Shown here one piece after another: positions 1-11,634 of a stretch of DNA of 64,000 nt (its first letter is position 1; every line of letters begins with the position of its first letter). The notes under the pieces are model-generated. The model saw only the letters and a list, made by a program, of their open reading frames with translations. It ran no database searches and was not told the origin of the DNA. The DNA comes from Saccopteryx bilineata (Eukaryota > Chordata > Mammalia > Chiroptera > Emballonuridae): positions 269,431,034 to 269,495,033 of the forward strand of contig NC_089493.1 of assembly GCF_036850765.1 (NCBI RefSeq), read 5' to 3'. Position numbers and translations under genes: made by a program.

Positions 1-524
1 GAAGGCTTTGAGGAAGAAGTGACTTGGTGTGTGAGTGACCGTCCCTCGTTCCTCCCAGGCCATGATGGATAGAATAGACCTATCCAGCTATCCAGTGAGG
101 AGGAGAGGGCAAAGGTGGGCGATGGCCTGGAGGGACTTTTTTAAACCCCAGCAATTTGAGAAATCTAAAAATAGCTGAAAACAACTCTCCAAGTCCCTTA
201 CTTTGCAACAGAAAAAGTCTTTGAATTTCCCCAAGATCACCTGGCTGGTGGTAAAACAAGACTTGATCTAGGACTTACGTGTTACGTTCTTGAATGAGAG
301 CTCCCCACTGTAGCTCGCTGCCACCATTCCAGGCCTTTGGAGACAGAAGATTTGTTTCTCCTTTCCTGTTTATGGGTATAGTTCTCCCAGAAGATGTGCT
401 TCAAGCATATACAGAATTCCAGTGCTCAGTAACCACAAATTGGGAACTAGCTTCATTTTCAGTGCCGTAATCTACCACCATTTGGTAATAATTTTAATGA
501 CGAGCACAACAGCAGCAACGGTGA
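1..524. other. Unique non-coding sequence
   Basis: No supported gene or repeat. Reading frames here are short and show no recognisable domain. Confidence 0.5.
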
Positions 525-765
525 TAATGGCTAACATTCACCAAGGCTCATTGCGTGTGATAGCCACTGTACTCAGAGCATTGTCACATTTAGCCCTCAT
601 GACAGCCTTGTTAAGTAGGTAACATTACCACTCTCATTTTAGACATGAGGAAACTGAGGTTCAGAGAACTTAAATAGTTTTTCCTGTGGTCATGTAGCTA
701 GAAAGTTCTTGAGCCAGGATTTGAGCCCGGACTGTCTGGCTTCAGGGCCTGCGCTGCCTCCTGGA
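525..765 (+). mobile_element. MIR SINE relic
   Basis: The block runs from a 'taacattcac' style start through a diagnostic MIR core near 640-660 (a variant of 'acagatgaggaaactgagg'), then a 'catgtagctagaaagt' and 'ggatttgagcccggac' tail. This order matches the ancient tRNA-derived MIR family. It is diverged, with no TSD visible, as expected for its age. Confidence 0.85.
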
Positions 766-1417
766 TGAAGAGGGGTAGGAAGGGCTTGTTTCTGGATAAG
801 CTTTCATTGCAGGATGCTCTCCCCACCTCCATTTTAAGGCGGTTCTAGAGCTAGGCCTTGGGAGTCATATTGTCTTGTTATAACCCACTTCTGTGGTGGA
901 TTGTAGAACGGTTTTCACAGACAGCCTGGCTCGAGATGCATTGCTGGTTAAACAGATGCCTTTTGGTCTTTCCAAACTAAGTTTGACTGGAGCATTTTTC
1001 GAGACCTGCACTGTAAAGTGTGGTAAAATTCAGGCCGGTGTTTTCAAGTCAGCAGACCCTGTTAAGTTGGTCTTGCTATTTGCCCCCCCCCGCCCCCGGT
1101 GCAGTAGAAGCCCCGCATGGTAGCAGTCAGTGGCTAGGCTCCTTGGGAACGTGTAACCATCTTTTTACCATTGTGCTTTTGAGGACCGATATATATGACG
1201 AGCCGGCCTTGAAATGCGTTTGTGTAAAACTGTGTGTATATAGGACGATGAAATATTTCGTAAACACGGGATAGTATAAAACAGAACATGACCAACACCC
1301 GTGGACCCACCTCTGGCTGAACAAACCGTAGCACTTCACCATACTTTTCTTAAAACGGGGGGCTATTTTTAGTGTGTACTATCTGAAGAGGAAGCGAGCC
1401 AACTGTAAGCTCTAGAG
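766..1417. other. Unique non-coding sequence
   Basis: No supported gene. It contains an interrupted C-rich run at about 1081-1100. The small frames here have no domain signal. Confidence 0.45.
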
Positions 1418-1566
1418 CAGGGGATTCTCAAAGTTGGCCGCACAGAAGAACCTCTGGGGAGCTTCAGAAAAGTCCCCCTGCCCAAGGGAGGGTGGAGGAA
1501 GCCCCCACCCCAACCATCAGAACTTTCAGAAGCTCCCCAGGGGGTTCTGTTGTGCAGTCAGGGCAC
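1418..1566. mobile_element. MER5-like hAT MITE fragment
   Basis: It begins 'caggggattctcaaag', a hAT-type CAG terminus. It contains 'acctctggggagcttc' and 'aagctccccagggggttc', which are MER5-type internal segments, then decays before the opposite terminus. MER5 elements are non-autonomous hAT-Charlie transposons of early mammals. Subfamily not determined. Confidence 0.6.
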
Positions 1567-2184
1567 ATAGACCCTCTGTCTGGAGGAGGGTGTGTCGGTT
1601 TTTTTCAGATACCCAGCCAAGCCATGTAATTAGTGAGCTGTACTCCCAGCCTTTATTTTTCATTTTCTCTGTTAGCATTTTCTGTGGTCTGCTCTGCAAG
1701 GGGCTGAAGGGTAATGTCCCTGGGCGCCTCTCTCCTGATGGCTATGTCTTCCTCCCCACCCCCACTGAGACAGACCTGAGATACTTTTACCTACTGTTTT
1801 GCTGCAGAGTATTTTGGAGACCAGGAATGAGGCATTAGAAAGGGGACCGAGAACTGTTGAAAGTGTTTGGGATGAGCTGAAGGTTATTATAAAATTATCT
1901 CAGAAGTCAGTGGGAACGCAGAGGGTTCATTTTGAAACCCTAGAGTCGCATGAATCTGGAAGGCTCTGAGCTGTTAGATGGCAGTTGAAGGCCTTTTGGC
2001 CAGTCACAGCTTTCTCAGTGAGATGTGCCCCGTCACTAGAGTGGCCAGTTCTTTGTGGGTACATCTGAGTCCCTGACATCTTTCAGAAGTACTGCCAGCT
2101 CTCGATTATGTGGTGACTAGTTATCTCCTGGGGGCTTAGCTCCTCGGGGCACCCCCACCTCTTCCATCCAGTCGTCCACTCAGG
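1567..2184. other. Unique non-coding sequence
   Basis: Nothing supportable seen. There are no splice-bounded frames or domain-like translations. Confidence 0.4.
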
Positions 2185-2290
2185 AAATGGTTCTGGGGTT
2201 TTCTCTGTGTGCCAGGCACTGTTCTAGGCACGGGGCAAACAGCACTCCTGGCAGGGGGGCCGTGGCATTCTCGTGCCACAGCGTTCTTTG
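2185..2290 (+). mobile_element. MIR/L2-like relic
   Basis: 'tgtgtgccaggcactgttct' followed by 'aggcacggggcaaacagca' is a phrase typical of ancient MIR/L2-class relics. The copy is too short and diverged to name the family. Confidence 0.45.
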
Positions 2291-2384
2291 GTGTGTCTAA
2301 CAGAGGAAGGTGTGGTGAAACTGTAACCCTACCCTAGAGGAGCTCTAAGGGGACCATTTAGCAGGTAGGAAGCATTTTGTTGTT

Positions 2385-2385
2385 G

Positions 2386-2444
<59 letters not shown>
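2385..2444 (+). repeat. Compound (TG)n(TA)n(T)n microsatellite
   Basis: A short TG run passes into about 13 TA units and then about 28 T. No SINE body is attached on either side, so it is scored as a simple repeat rather than a SINE tail. Confidence 0.9.
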
Positions 2445-2445
2445 G

Positions 2446-3555
2446 CCTAATTTGACTTAAATTACATGCCTGATGCTGAGGATTTTCAATTACAGATGCT
2501 TTCATGAATATACATATTTCTTCAGGAGAGGATAAATGCTGGGACATTAAAGTTTGCAGGGAATTTTGGAATTAGGTAAATTTTATTTTATTAGTTAATC
2601 AGCTTAACATGATGAGAATGAAATAGATGTACAGCTTAAGGTTCAGGCTCAGGGAGGATGCCGGAGAAATAACGATACTTGCTTCTCTTTCTGCGTCAGG
2701 TGGAAGCCCCTGTCTGCCCGTGTGCTTGTAAATTTGAGGGAAAGGAAGGCAGACAGGGAAGCTTACTTCTAGGGCTGCACACTGGGCCAGGCGATTGGGT
2801 TACTTTCACTGGGAAGAGGTAATCAGAAGTGAAGCTCAGATCTGTCACAGTGTAATGCGGCAGTCAGGGAACTGGACACTGGTGAATGCCGTTGGGTCCC
2901 CAAATACAGGGAATGCATTAGAGACAGTGCTTGCAGTCAATCAATAAAATGGATTGTGGGGAGAAAAATGGGAAGTTGGAGGGAAAACAGTAATGAAATA
3001 GAAATCTGAAAGCTTTTGGGTGAAGTGGAGGAAGACAGCAGTGGGTGACAGAAGTTCCCTGTGGGATGATCACCTTCATCAGGATGGTTGTTGACCAAAG
3101 AGGGAAAAAGAAATCCCATCGTGTAAAAAATTCTTCATACCTGTGAGCTCTTTAGAAAGGCTCCTCTAAAATAATAGTAAAGCAAGAATTGATAGTTTTA
3201 TCAGTTTCGGGATTTCTAATATGGATTTTGACACCAGGGTGTCAAAAGGTAGGTCGGATATGAAATTTTTTGGTTACTGTTTTTCAAAGGATGAGAACAC
3301 TTTCTTTCTCCAGGTTAGGGTTTATTGATGGATTTGGAATTCTGTAGGTCCTGGGACTGTGTGTGCAGACGAATAGAGTCTAGTACTTGTGTACCTCCTC
3401 AAATTGACAGGTTTAGGAATAAGGGCAGGGACCTCTCAGGGTTCACAGGAGAGAAGAATGCATGGAAACAAAGATCTCTTTGTTTCTCCTTTGATTAGAA
3501 AAAACAAAAATACTTAATTGTCCACCTTGTCTCTACCATCAGCTCAGTGTTGATG
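2446..3555. other. Unique non-coding sequence
   Basis: No gene or recognised repeat. Confidence 0.4.
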
Positions 3556-3790
3556 TATTTGATGATGATAATAACTAGCATTTATGTGGTGCTTGCTCTG
3601 TGCCGGGTACTATTCTGATTGCTTAAATCAACTCGTTGTAACCCTCAGATGATGGTCCTATGAGGGTAGGTGCCGAGTTCCGTTCTATAGGAGAGGAAGC
3701 AGCGGTCGAGTTTATGCCACAGGTCACACAGCACGTAAGTGGTGGAGCCCCTACAAACTGGCTTCAGAGCCTGACTTGAAACCACTGCAT
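3556..3790 (+). mobile_element. MIR SINE relic
   Basis: Shows 'actagcatttatgtggtgct', 'ctctgtgccgggtactattc', a degenerate core 'ataggagaggaagcagcgg' and 'aggtcacacagcacgtaagt' in the order of the MIR consensus. Strongly diverged; no TSD visible. Confidence 0.85.
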
Positions 3791-4356
3791 CAGAGAACTA
3801 AATACTTGCTTAAGAATTTTATTGTAATATTGTTTCAGTGGGGTTTCAAATCGTTCTTAATCCCTTCCCCCTTCTGTGCGGGCTTTCAGAGGCGATAACA
3901 CACCCTTAGGCTGTCACCTTATTATAGGAAACAGAGATCTAGAAAATGATGTTTTATAACTGTTCTGTCTGACCTTGTGAGTTAGTGGCAGGACAGGAAT
4001 GCACTACCCAGGTTTCCTAATATATAGGTCATTGCTTTTCCCACTGCACTGTATTGCTTCCATTAAATTTTTTTTAACTGAACTAAACATTTATAAATTT
4101 AATTTGTGTCACTCCTGTGGATGAACTAAATTAAAATAGCTAGAATCTGAGTGATTTTGCCCTAGGGAGGAGATGGTAGGCATTTAAGAAACTAACACTT
4201 GCTTCCCTCTGGGGTTATCTGACCTACTCTTTGAGGACATCTTTCTAGACTTTGGTAGGCTTACTTAACAGTGGGAAGTACTTAGAGGAAATAAGAGCTT
4301 CCACAGACTGGAGTGTTGCATGCTCTGAGGATTCACGCAAGGGCAAGTGCCTGTTT
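3791..4356. other. Unique non-coding sequence
   Basis: No gene or named repeat recognised. Confidence 0.4.
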
Positions 4357-4554
4357 GCCTTCCTTGCCTCCTTCCTTCCTTCCTTCCTTCCTTCCTTCCT
4401 TCCTTCCTTCCTTCCTTCCTTCCTTCCTTCCCTCCCTCCCTCCTTCCTTCCTTGCTTCCTTCCTTCCTCGCTTCCTCCCTCCCTCCCTCCCTCCTTCCTT
4501 CCTTCCTCCCTCCCTCCCTCCTTCCTTCCCCCCTCCCTCCCTCCTCTCCCCCTT
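4357..4554 (+). repeat. (CCTT)n/(CCCT)n polypyrimidine tract
   Basis: About 200 bp of almost uninterrupted pyrimidines, first CCTT units and then alternating CCCT and CCTT blocks with rare G interruptions. All reading frames through it, on both strands, are repeat artefacts (Leu-Pro-Ser-Phe or Lys-Glu-Gly-Arg tetrads). Confidence 0.97.
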
Positions 4555-4633
4555 TAAGATTATGTTCCACTCACAAATACATGTTTTTTAATTTAATGTC
4601 AACTTATTTTACCACGAATTGATTTATTTTTAT

Positions 4634-4805
4634 TATTATTAAATTTTTATTTATTGATTTTAGCCAAAAAAAAGAAAAGGGGGAGAGAGAGACAGACAGA
4701 CAGACAGACAGGAACATCACTCCATTCTCTTCTGTGCCCAGGGGATCTAACAGGCAGCCTCTGCGCTTTGGGCTGATGCTCTAACCAACAGAGCTGTCCA
4801 GACGG
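4634..4805 (-). mobile_element. Ves-type (group C) SINE
   Basis: On the minus strand it has a tRNA-like head, a degenerate B box, a CT-rich body ('gtctgtctgtctctctctcc') and a 'taaaatcaataaataaaaat' tail. The head 'gctctgttggttagagcatc' retains an A box-like segment. Diverged; TSD not clear. Confidence 0.8.
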
Positions 4806-7800
4806 TGCTGCAGTTATATTTTAAAAAGAGCTAAATATGGGAAGGAGGGCGGGGAATAGGCCTAAACTGCAAACCTTCTTTAGTGACATTTTCTTGTCTG
4901 GCAAATAAGATTTTGAAAGAGGGTGGAAAAAACCACCTAGATTCTTGGTGCTTGACTTTTTGTTTTTGTTTGTTTTTTCCTTTGGTCCTGTGACTCCTTT
5001 TGTTGTAACCTTTTTCCTTGGCTGTGCTTTGTTTAAAAACAAGTGCTCTGGTATTCTAAAACAAATTATCCAGCAGGCTCCCTGATTGTGCTCTCAGATA
5101 AAAGACCCCGGGGTAGTGCTCTTTCTGTGTTTGAATCAACGTTGCCTGTGCACGCCCAGAGCAGAATTTAGTTCCAACCCCGCTTACTGTGGTCATCTAA
5201 AACTACATAATATAAATTTGAAAGGGAAATGTGGATTGGATTTAACCCTCAAAAGCCCCTAATAGGAAGTTGATCTGTAAGGGATACTAGAGTTTTGTCT
5301 GGGGTTAGAAACTGGGGCGGGGGCTGGGGGGGGGGGAGGTTCGGTTTGTCTTCGTGTTTTTACCTAAATGCTTTTGGTGGTGTCATAAACTACTAAAAAT
5401 AAACTTTCAAGGACACAATAATAATAATAATGAGAATAGGGGCAGGCTTCTAGACTGTGCTGGGGAAAAAGCACATGTTCAGATTTTGCCAAGGACCCTG
5501 AATATCATGTGGCCACAGATGAGTAATTTGATTTCACAGTTTCTGTTCTTAAATTTGCAGTATGGAGGTTCCTAGTAGAAGTAATTTAGGGATGTTGTTA
5601 CATATTGTAATTGTGTGAAAAATATTTATAAACTACTTACCAAGTTTTTTTCTTTCTTGTATTTGGTGAGAGTGTACCCTTTCAGTTGTTAAAGTTTCTG
5701 CAAACTTTTTCCCAATGATTACACTTTGTCACCCATGTTGGGTATGGGGAGTCTGGATTGGACGGTTTCAGTTTGTTGCAAATCACAAGTTCTTGTGCAA
5801 AGGTTTCCAAACCCGGTTGCACATCTGCACCTCTAGGCACTAAAAGTTAACCCCAGCTGTGTGGCTCTGGTACATTTGCTTTGTTAATAGGGTCCCCAGG
5901 AGGTAGGTTGGTCTTTCTTTCTTTCTTATTTTTTTTTTTTTTTTTTACAGCAATCCTGTGCTGAAGTTTTAGAATCACGATTTTAGAAAATAGTTTTGAG
6001 TGTTTTTTTTTTTTTTTTTTTTTGCGGGGGGAGGCAGTAATGGTGGTGGTTTAATGTACTTAATTTCTCTGCTACTAAACCCTTTCTGAAAATAAAACAT
6101 TCATGCCTATATGGTTTTCAAACCTTACATATTGTGACATAGAACATGTCCTGAAATAAGTGTCATGTACAGCTCAGTGACATCACAGAGTGAATAGATA
6201 CCCAAGTGACCAGAACCAAGGAGGGTGAAGACATAGAACGTTGCTAAGAGTATTTGATTTTTATTACATCCCTCAAAATTCCTTCTCTACCTTCCTCCTC
6301 AAGTCCCAGGAAATTGGGACGCTGAGTAACTGTGTGCTCAAACAGTGTAATAAGGTACACATGTTCAAGGCAGCCAGTCTGCTTTTCTGTGCTAGCTGTT
6401 TCCTGATCATCCTCATTGCTGTTAAGGTTTTGGTGATGTTAAGTGTGTATTGTTTAATCTATGTTTTGAGTCAGCCTTAAATCAGTTCCTGACAGTGACT
6501 ATCTGTTGGCACTCAGAGCATATATCAAGATTGAGCTCTAAAATCTATCTTTTCTGAAGTATAATTCACTGAAAATATTCTCATGATAGTTTTGAAAATG
6601 TATAAGGACAGATTAGCAGCTCAGGCAGTGATGACTCTGGTAAACAAATGAGTCTTGTCAGTACTGCCCTGGGAAGCCCAGTAAACATGTCTCAGTAGCT
6701 AGATGTCTTTATCTTAGAACCCGAGGAAAGGGAATTGTTTGGTTAACAGGAATTAAAAAAAAAAAAAAAAAATTGCCCTCCTTTCTACCCACCCCAGAAT
6801 AATCTCTCCTTTCCATTGCATCCAGAGCACATAAAGTCAAAGGTAGTGATGTTTGTCTGAGGGCCTTTTCTTGGTTTTTTTGGACACTGAAGACTCTTTA
6901 GGTTCTTACTGGGAGAAGTTCTAGCTGTTTCGGACAGCAGGCTTGCTTATTTTCTTGGGAAGGGGATGCTCATGGTGGAGAGACTACACTGAGCTGGGTT
7001 CTGGTGAAAGGGGAGGACTGTCCGCGGCTGCAGGCCATCATTCGTGACTAGTAATTATGTGCCAGCAGCTGCACATCTGTACTTCCCTGGCAGGCACGTG
7101 GGCTCTGTGGATGTGAGCTGCCCCTCCTCCGCCCTGCCTCTCACTCCCCCATCTCTCTTCTCTCCAAAATCGGCTAAATTGGTGACAAGACTCCACTCAC
7201 CCTACTCTGAATGGCTTTCCATCTTTCCAGAAGTACACCAGAGGCTTGTTGTGTTACAGTACACTGATTAAATAAATATTCCTGTGTGCACAAAGGAAGC
7301 GGAATCTGTTATGGCATTCTGCAGATACCTGTTCATTACTAGCAAAGGAAGTACCACCGTTTTCTCCGCGTCCCCTTCTTCCCCTTCCTTTCCATTCCCT
7401 CCTCCGCACAGATTCTCAGAGGTGCAAGCGACAGGTAGGTTACCTGACCTCCTCTTTCAGGTGCCTGTGAAGCAGGTGGGGTAGTGCCATGCTCTCCGGG
7501 GCAGCATGCCTGGGGCAGTGCCCATGGTGTATGGATAATGGAAAAGCTTGAGAGATTTAGATTAGAAGAGTCCTTCTTGCTTTGAGGTTGTGGGACCTTT
7601 GTCTCCCCCTTTCAAGTCTTAGCAGAAGTGGATTCAGGATGGTCTTTCAAATTAGCTTGTCTCTCTTTTATAGGAAAGGGTGCTGCTGTCATTGAAGTAG
7701 TACAGTACTCTGTGTCCAGTGTCACATGGAAGCCACAGGGCCCCTGTGAAGCTCAGTCCATTTCATTTACTTATGTACAAGTTCCCTTCAAGTGGCAGTG

Positions 7801-8399
7801 GCAGGAGAGACCGTCTCATCGTGTGGGCACATAGCCAGAGCGGACACTGGAACGACAGGAGTTTGAGCCATGGTGGTGCTGGTGTGTTTTCTGTTGAGGG
7901 TTGGAGGTGGGGCTGGTTAAGGTGAATGCAATGTAGATGAAAAAAAAAATGACTGATTTAGAAAGTTTACATGTAATCCATTCTGTGTAAGCTGTCAAGC
8001 ACTTCAGTGGAAGGAATGATTTGTACAGCAAGTGTGAAGTGACCAGTACTTCCCTTTAATACAAGGCATTTAAGAAACGGGGTCCGGGATAAGCAGATGA
8101 GAGGGAAGGACACTACGCCGTGGAGAAGACACCGTGAACATTACTTCAATGTGAAGGAACTGTCATGAAGAGAGAAGTGTGACCAAAGGAGCTGTTGAAA
8201 TGTTAACAATTCCTAACATCTACCACTAAGAAGGGAACTCTTTGACAGAAATGAGATGGGTGCCCTTGTATAGCTATGACATTAAAAAAAAATAATAATA
8301 AAATTGCGAGGGACCTCGTAGCTGTGTGGATGGCAGAGACCCAGATGCAGGGAAAACGGGTGCAGTAGCTAAAGTGAAATCTCTTAGTGTGTCTCTCTT
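4806..8399. other. Unique non-coding sequence with homopolymer runs
   Basis: About 3.6 kb with no supported gene. It holds an (AAT)n run near 5417, T-runs at about 5930-5946 and 6004-6023, a G-run near 5326 and an A-run near 6751. The stretch around 5810-5900 ('aaaggtttccaaacccggtt' to 'gggtccccaggaggta') may be a decayed MER5-like hAT fossil, but the match is weak. Confidence 0.4.
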
Positions 8400-9300
8400 C
8401 CAACTGACTGTAGGTAATTAGTTGGAAATGACATTAACCTGAGCTTAATTGTAATTTTGCATAGTAACAACATACCAGCTGTTCACTGTATTCTTTCCTG
8501 GTGGTGCGATTTAATTATTTTTTGCTATCTTTTAAGCTCTAATTTTCTCTTGTGTTTTCCTTCAACCCCTCCTTGCTGCCGTGTGTACAGCCCCCACGGT
8601 TTAGGAGTGATGCCGTGGCTGCGGTTTCCGTGCCCGTTGGGTGCTGAGGACTTGGGATGCTTTTGGTTTTGCTAATCAAAAGCGTCAGTGGCGTTTAAAA
8701 GGCCACATTGGAAGGGTACCAAGATGCACACGGGTGATTGGCCACCTTGTGTTTTGGGTTCCTCCAGAAGGTTTTAGCTTATTGTATGTATAAATAATAT
8801 GGATAATTTCAGGCAAATCAAAGGTGCTCAAAATATCAAGTGAACAAGTCTAGAGAGAAGTTAATTACTTAACAGTGATTGCTCTGATATAACCAATTAT
8901 TGGATCATTAAATGTTTATTACCTTTTATATGCTCCTTTTCCCCACAAGGGCAGTTTCTTTTTTAAGTTATTAAAACAGAAATGGGATTTAAAAAAAAAA
9001 TTCTGCTTCAATAATTTCCACAAGAATGAAGTATTAAAAAGGTCTTGTGTGATCTGACAGCTGAATAGCCTGTTTTTCTTTGGTCTGTTGAATTAGTAAT
9101 TAATAAAATGTGTTGCCTGAGCAGAGAGAATTACTTTTGCTTAGAAAGGAAACAAAAGCAAACATTAACCCCTAAATGCAGCTTAATATTAAAATGCAGT
9201 ATAAAGAGTTTGCATCTCTTTAAATGATCAGATTGGTAATGGTAGCACTTACTTAATTCATTCATTGCTTTCTTGTGCACCAACATTTTGTTTAGAAGAA
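8400..9300. promoter_or_regulatory. Repeat-poor AT-rich block, possible conserved non-coding element
   Basis: About 900 bp without recognised repeats, rich in homeodomain-type cores (for example 'taggtaattagttgg', 'gttaattacttaac', 'gaattagtaattaataaaa') and a TGACAG core in 'gatctgacagctgaatag'. This composition is typical of developmental enhancers in introns or gene deserts. That reading is inference; conservation cannot be assessed from one sequence. Confidence 0.3.
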
Positions 9301-9316
9301 ATGGGACTACGTAAAC

Positions 9317-9663
9317 CAGGGGTAGTCAACCTTTTTATACCTACCGCCCACTTTTGTATCTCTGTTAGTAGTAAAATTGTCTAACCACTCACCGGTTCCA
9401 CAGTAATGGTGATTTATAAAGTAGGGAAGTAACTTTATAAAATTTATAAAGCAGAGTTACAGCAAGTTAAAGCATATAATAATAATTACTTACCAAGTAC
9501 TTTATGTCGGATTTTTGCTAAGTTTGGCAGAATAAATCTTTATAAAACAACTTACTATAGTTAAATCTATCTTTTTGTTTATACTTTGGTTGCTCTGCTA
9601 CCGCCCACCATGAAAGCTGGAACGCCCACTAGTGGGCGGTAGGGACCAGGTTGACTACCACTG
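9317..9663 (+). mobile_element. Non-autonomous hAT MITE (nhAT-1)
   Basis: Terminal inverted repeats are 'caggggtagtcaacc' and 'ggttgactaccactg', which differ at one position. Secondary inverted blocks 'ctaccgcccac' and 'gtgggcggtag' follow. The CAG start is typical of hAT elements. Internal DNA is AT-rich and non-coding, so it would have been mobilised in trans. No convincing 8 bp TSD is visible. Confidence 0.9.
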
Positions 9664-9954
9664 AAAACAGAGAGGGGCAGGGGCCCTGTCCTCACGGAGA
9701 CTCTGGGTCAGTGGAGAAGTGAAACCAGATGCGTTTTGTAACTGGTATTGACATGTCCACAGCAGCAGTGTCAGTAGGTTCGGGTACATTTCTGTGGGGC
9801 AGGGTGGTGTTTGTGAAGAGAGAAATTACTTTTGGAGGTCACACTACCCGGAGCAGTAAGAGCAGGGGGCGGGTGGGTATCAGCAGAAACCTTGCTTTTG
9901 AGGTCATGGTATCTTGTCCATTCACCCTGGGTTCCTTCTCTGGAGCCCCCATGA

Positions 9955-10110
9955 CGTGGGTTCACATCCCAGCTTTGTCACTTTGTGTCCCTTTATCTCA
10001 GTTTCCCCAACTGTAAGGTGGGAAAATAGTAAAGCAGAATTGTTATGAGGATTAAATGAGTTATTAAGTGCTTATGACAGTGTAGAGCACATAATGAACA
10101 TCTGAGGTGT
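9955..10110 (-). mobile_element. MIR SINE relic, antisense
   Basis: Reads 'ttcacatcccagctttgtca', 'ctcagtttccccaactgtaa', 'gttatgaggattaaatgagt' and 'gcttatgacagtgtagagca', which is the reverse complement of the MIR consensus in order. Confidence 0.85.
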
Positions 10111-10629
10111 CTGTGGTGGTGTCATTTTTGTGGGATAATGCGACAGAGAATTCCTTCTTAGGGGAAATGGTAATTTAATTGGATGCTGCAGAACGGAAAG
10201 ATGTTTCAGGCATTTCTTGTATTGTCATGTGTAACCACATACTTAATTTATAATGCCTACAGTAATGTGTGCTTATGTAGCGCCATTGTCAAAAGATTAC
10301 AAAGGGCATTTACAGCCATTTATTCTCAGAGCAGCCCCGGAAAGCAGGAAGCCTGTTTATGCACACTCTCCCAAGCTGTGAAGGGCCCTCAGAGCTCTGT
10401 CCTGCCGGCCGGCCCTTCTTCTTTATTTGACGTGTGCCTGGAGCCTGGGTTTGTTGTGGGTAAATCAGACCAGTGGAGAGAGGGGTCTTTTAAATCTTTT
10501 TTATTTTCTATTTTTTTGTTTAAAAAGTTGTATTTGCGAACCACTGTATTGTGGTCGATGTTTTCTGTTACCTTTAGCAATAGTGAAGCTGGCTTATTCC
10601 TGATACCGATGGCAGATAGTTGAATTTAT
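10111..10629. other. Unique non-coding sequence
   Basis: No supported gene. A 146-codon open frame at 10183-10623 (+) has no recognisable domain and ends in low-complexity sequence. Confidence 0.4.
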
Positions 10630-10820
10630 AGGAAGCTTATAATAATGATGATACTATTAATATTTGGTGAGCACTTACTGTGTTCCCGCACATGTTTTAA
10701 TTGTCATACTCTGAGGTTGTCCCTCGTATCCCTGTTTTACAGATGAGGAAGCGGAGGCACAGAAATGGGCAGTCACCTGTCTGAAGTCTTGTAGGTGTAC
10801 CTGCAGCTTTGTAGGTCTAG
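10630..10820 (+). mobile_element. MIR SINE relic
   Basis: 'tggtgagcacttactgtgtt' and 'ttttacagatgaggaagcgg' are the MIR 5' and core phrases, followed by 'aggcacagaaatgggcagtc'. A second, weaker MIR-like core ('cagcaaccctgtgagaaagg', 'ctccatttcataggg') lies at about 10885-10935. Confidence 0.85.
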
Positions 10821-11169
10821 GGCCTAAGCTTTTAATCGCCTTCACTTTACATTTACATAAACCATTTCATTTTGCTTTGTATGTTTCACAGCAACCCTGT
10901 GAGAAAGGTCAGTTATCTCCATTTCATAGGGAGAGAGGGAAGTAATGTATGAGAATCGAATGGGGCATTATGGTAAGCTTAGTTTAGACTCAGAATTTGG
11001 AGGTGGCTATTTCATGATGTTTTACTATTTCAAACGAGGCGTTTTGCTCCTGGGCTTTGTTCGGGATCTATCATATAAAACGAGAAGAGGATTTTAGTCA
11101 CACAGTATTCTAGTTTGGAGAAAATGTGGACTCTTAACAATTCTTTGAGCTTACCTAAATCTCATGTGG

Positions 11170-11262
11170 TTTGGACCCAGAAAGACTTACATGTGAATCT
11201 TGGTCCCACTACTTACAAGATACGTCACCTTATCTAACTCGTCTAAGCGTGTGTTATGATTT
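11170..11262 (-). mobile_element. MIR fragment, antisense
   Basis: 'tgtgaatcttggtcccacta' and 'cttacaagatacgtcacctt' match the reverse complement of the MIR 3' half. Short and diverged. Confidence 0.6.
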
Positions 11263-11383
11263 GTTGCATGGCACTCTAGTCCCTACTGTCGTCAGAGTTT
11301 GTGTTTTTTTTTTTTTTTAAGATAATGCATATTAGTATCTACAGAGCATGCCTGTGTTCCACCAAAAGTAGGTGAGATTCTTT

Positions 11384-11621
11384 TTTTTTTTAATTAAAAA
11401 AGTGTGTTTTTTTTTAAGTGTTATTTATTGATTTTTGGATAGAGGGGGGAGAGAAAGACAGAAAGAGAGGGAGAGTGAGAAAGGTGGGGGAGAAGCAGGA
11501 AGCATCTACACGGAGTAGTTGCTTCCTGTATGTACCTTGATCGGGCAAGTCCAGGGATTTGAACCAGTGACCTCAGCGTTCCAGGCCGACGCTTTATCCA
11601 CCGCGCCACCACAGGTCAGGC
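11384..11621 (-). mobile_element. Group B tRNA-SINE
   Basis: Read on the minus strand it has a 'gcctgacctgtggtggcgc' head with A box, a B box near 'ggttcaaatccc', a CT-rich body and an AAT/A-rich tail. It is flanked by the TSD 'aggtgagattctt' at 11370-11382 and 11622-11634, which fixes both ends. Confidence 0.93.
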
Positions 11622-11634
11622 AGGTGAGATTCTT

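Noticed and set aside
1081..1100. C-rich run as a possible CpG island or promoter
   Set aside because: Short simple run without CpG density or a TATA or initiator context.
4252..4622. Overlapping Pro/Ser/Phe-rich and Lys/Glu/Gly-rich frames
   Set aside because: Artefacts of the (CCTT)n tract in several frames.
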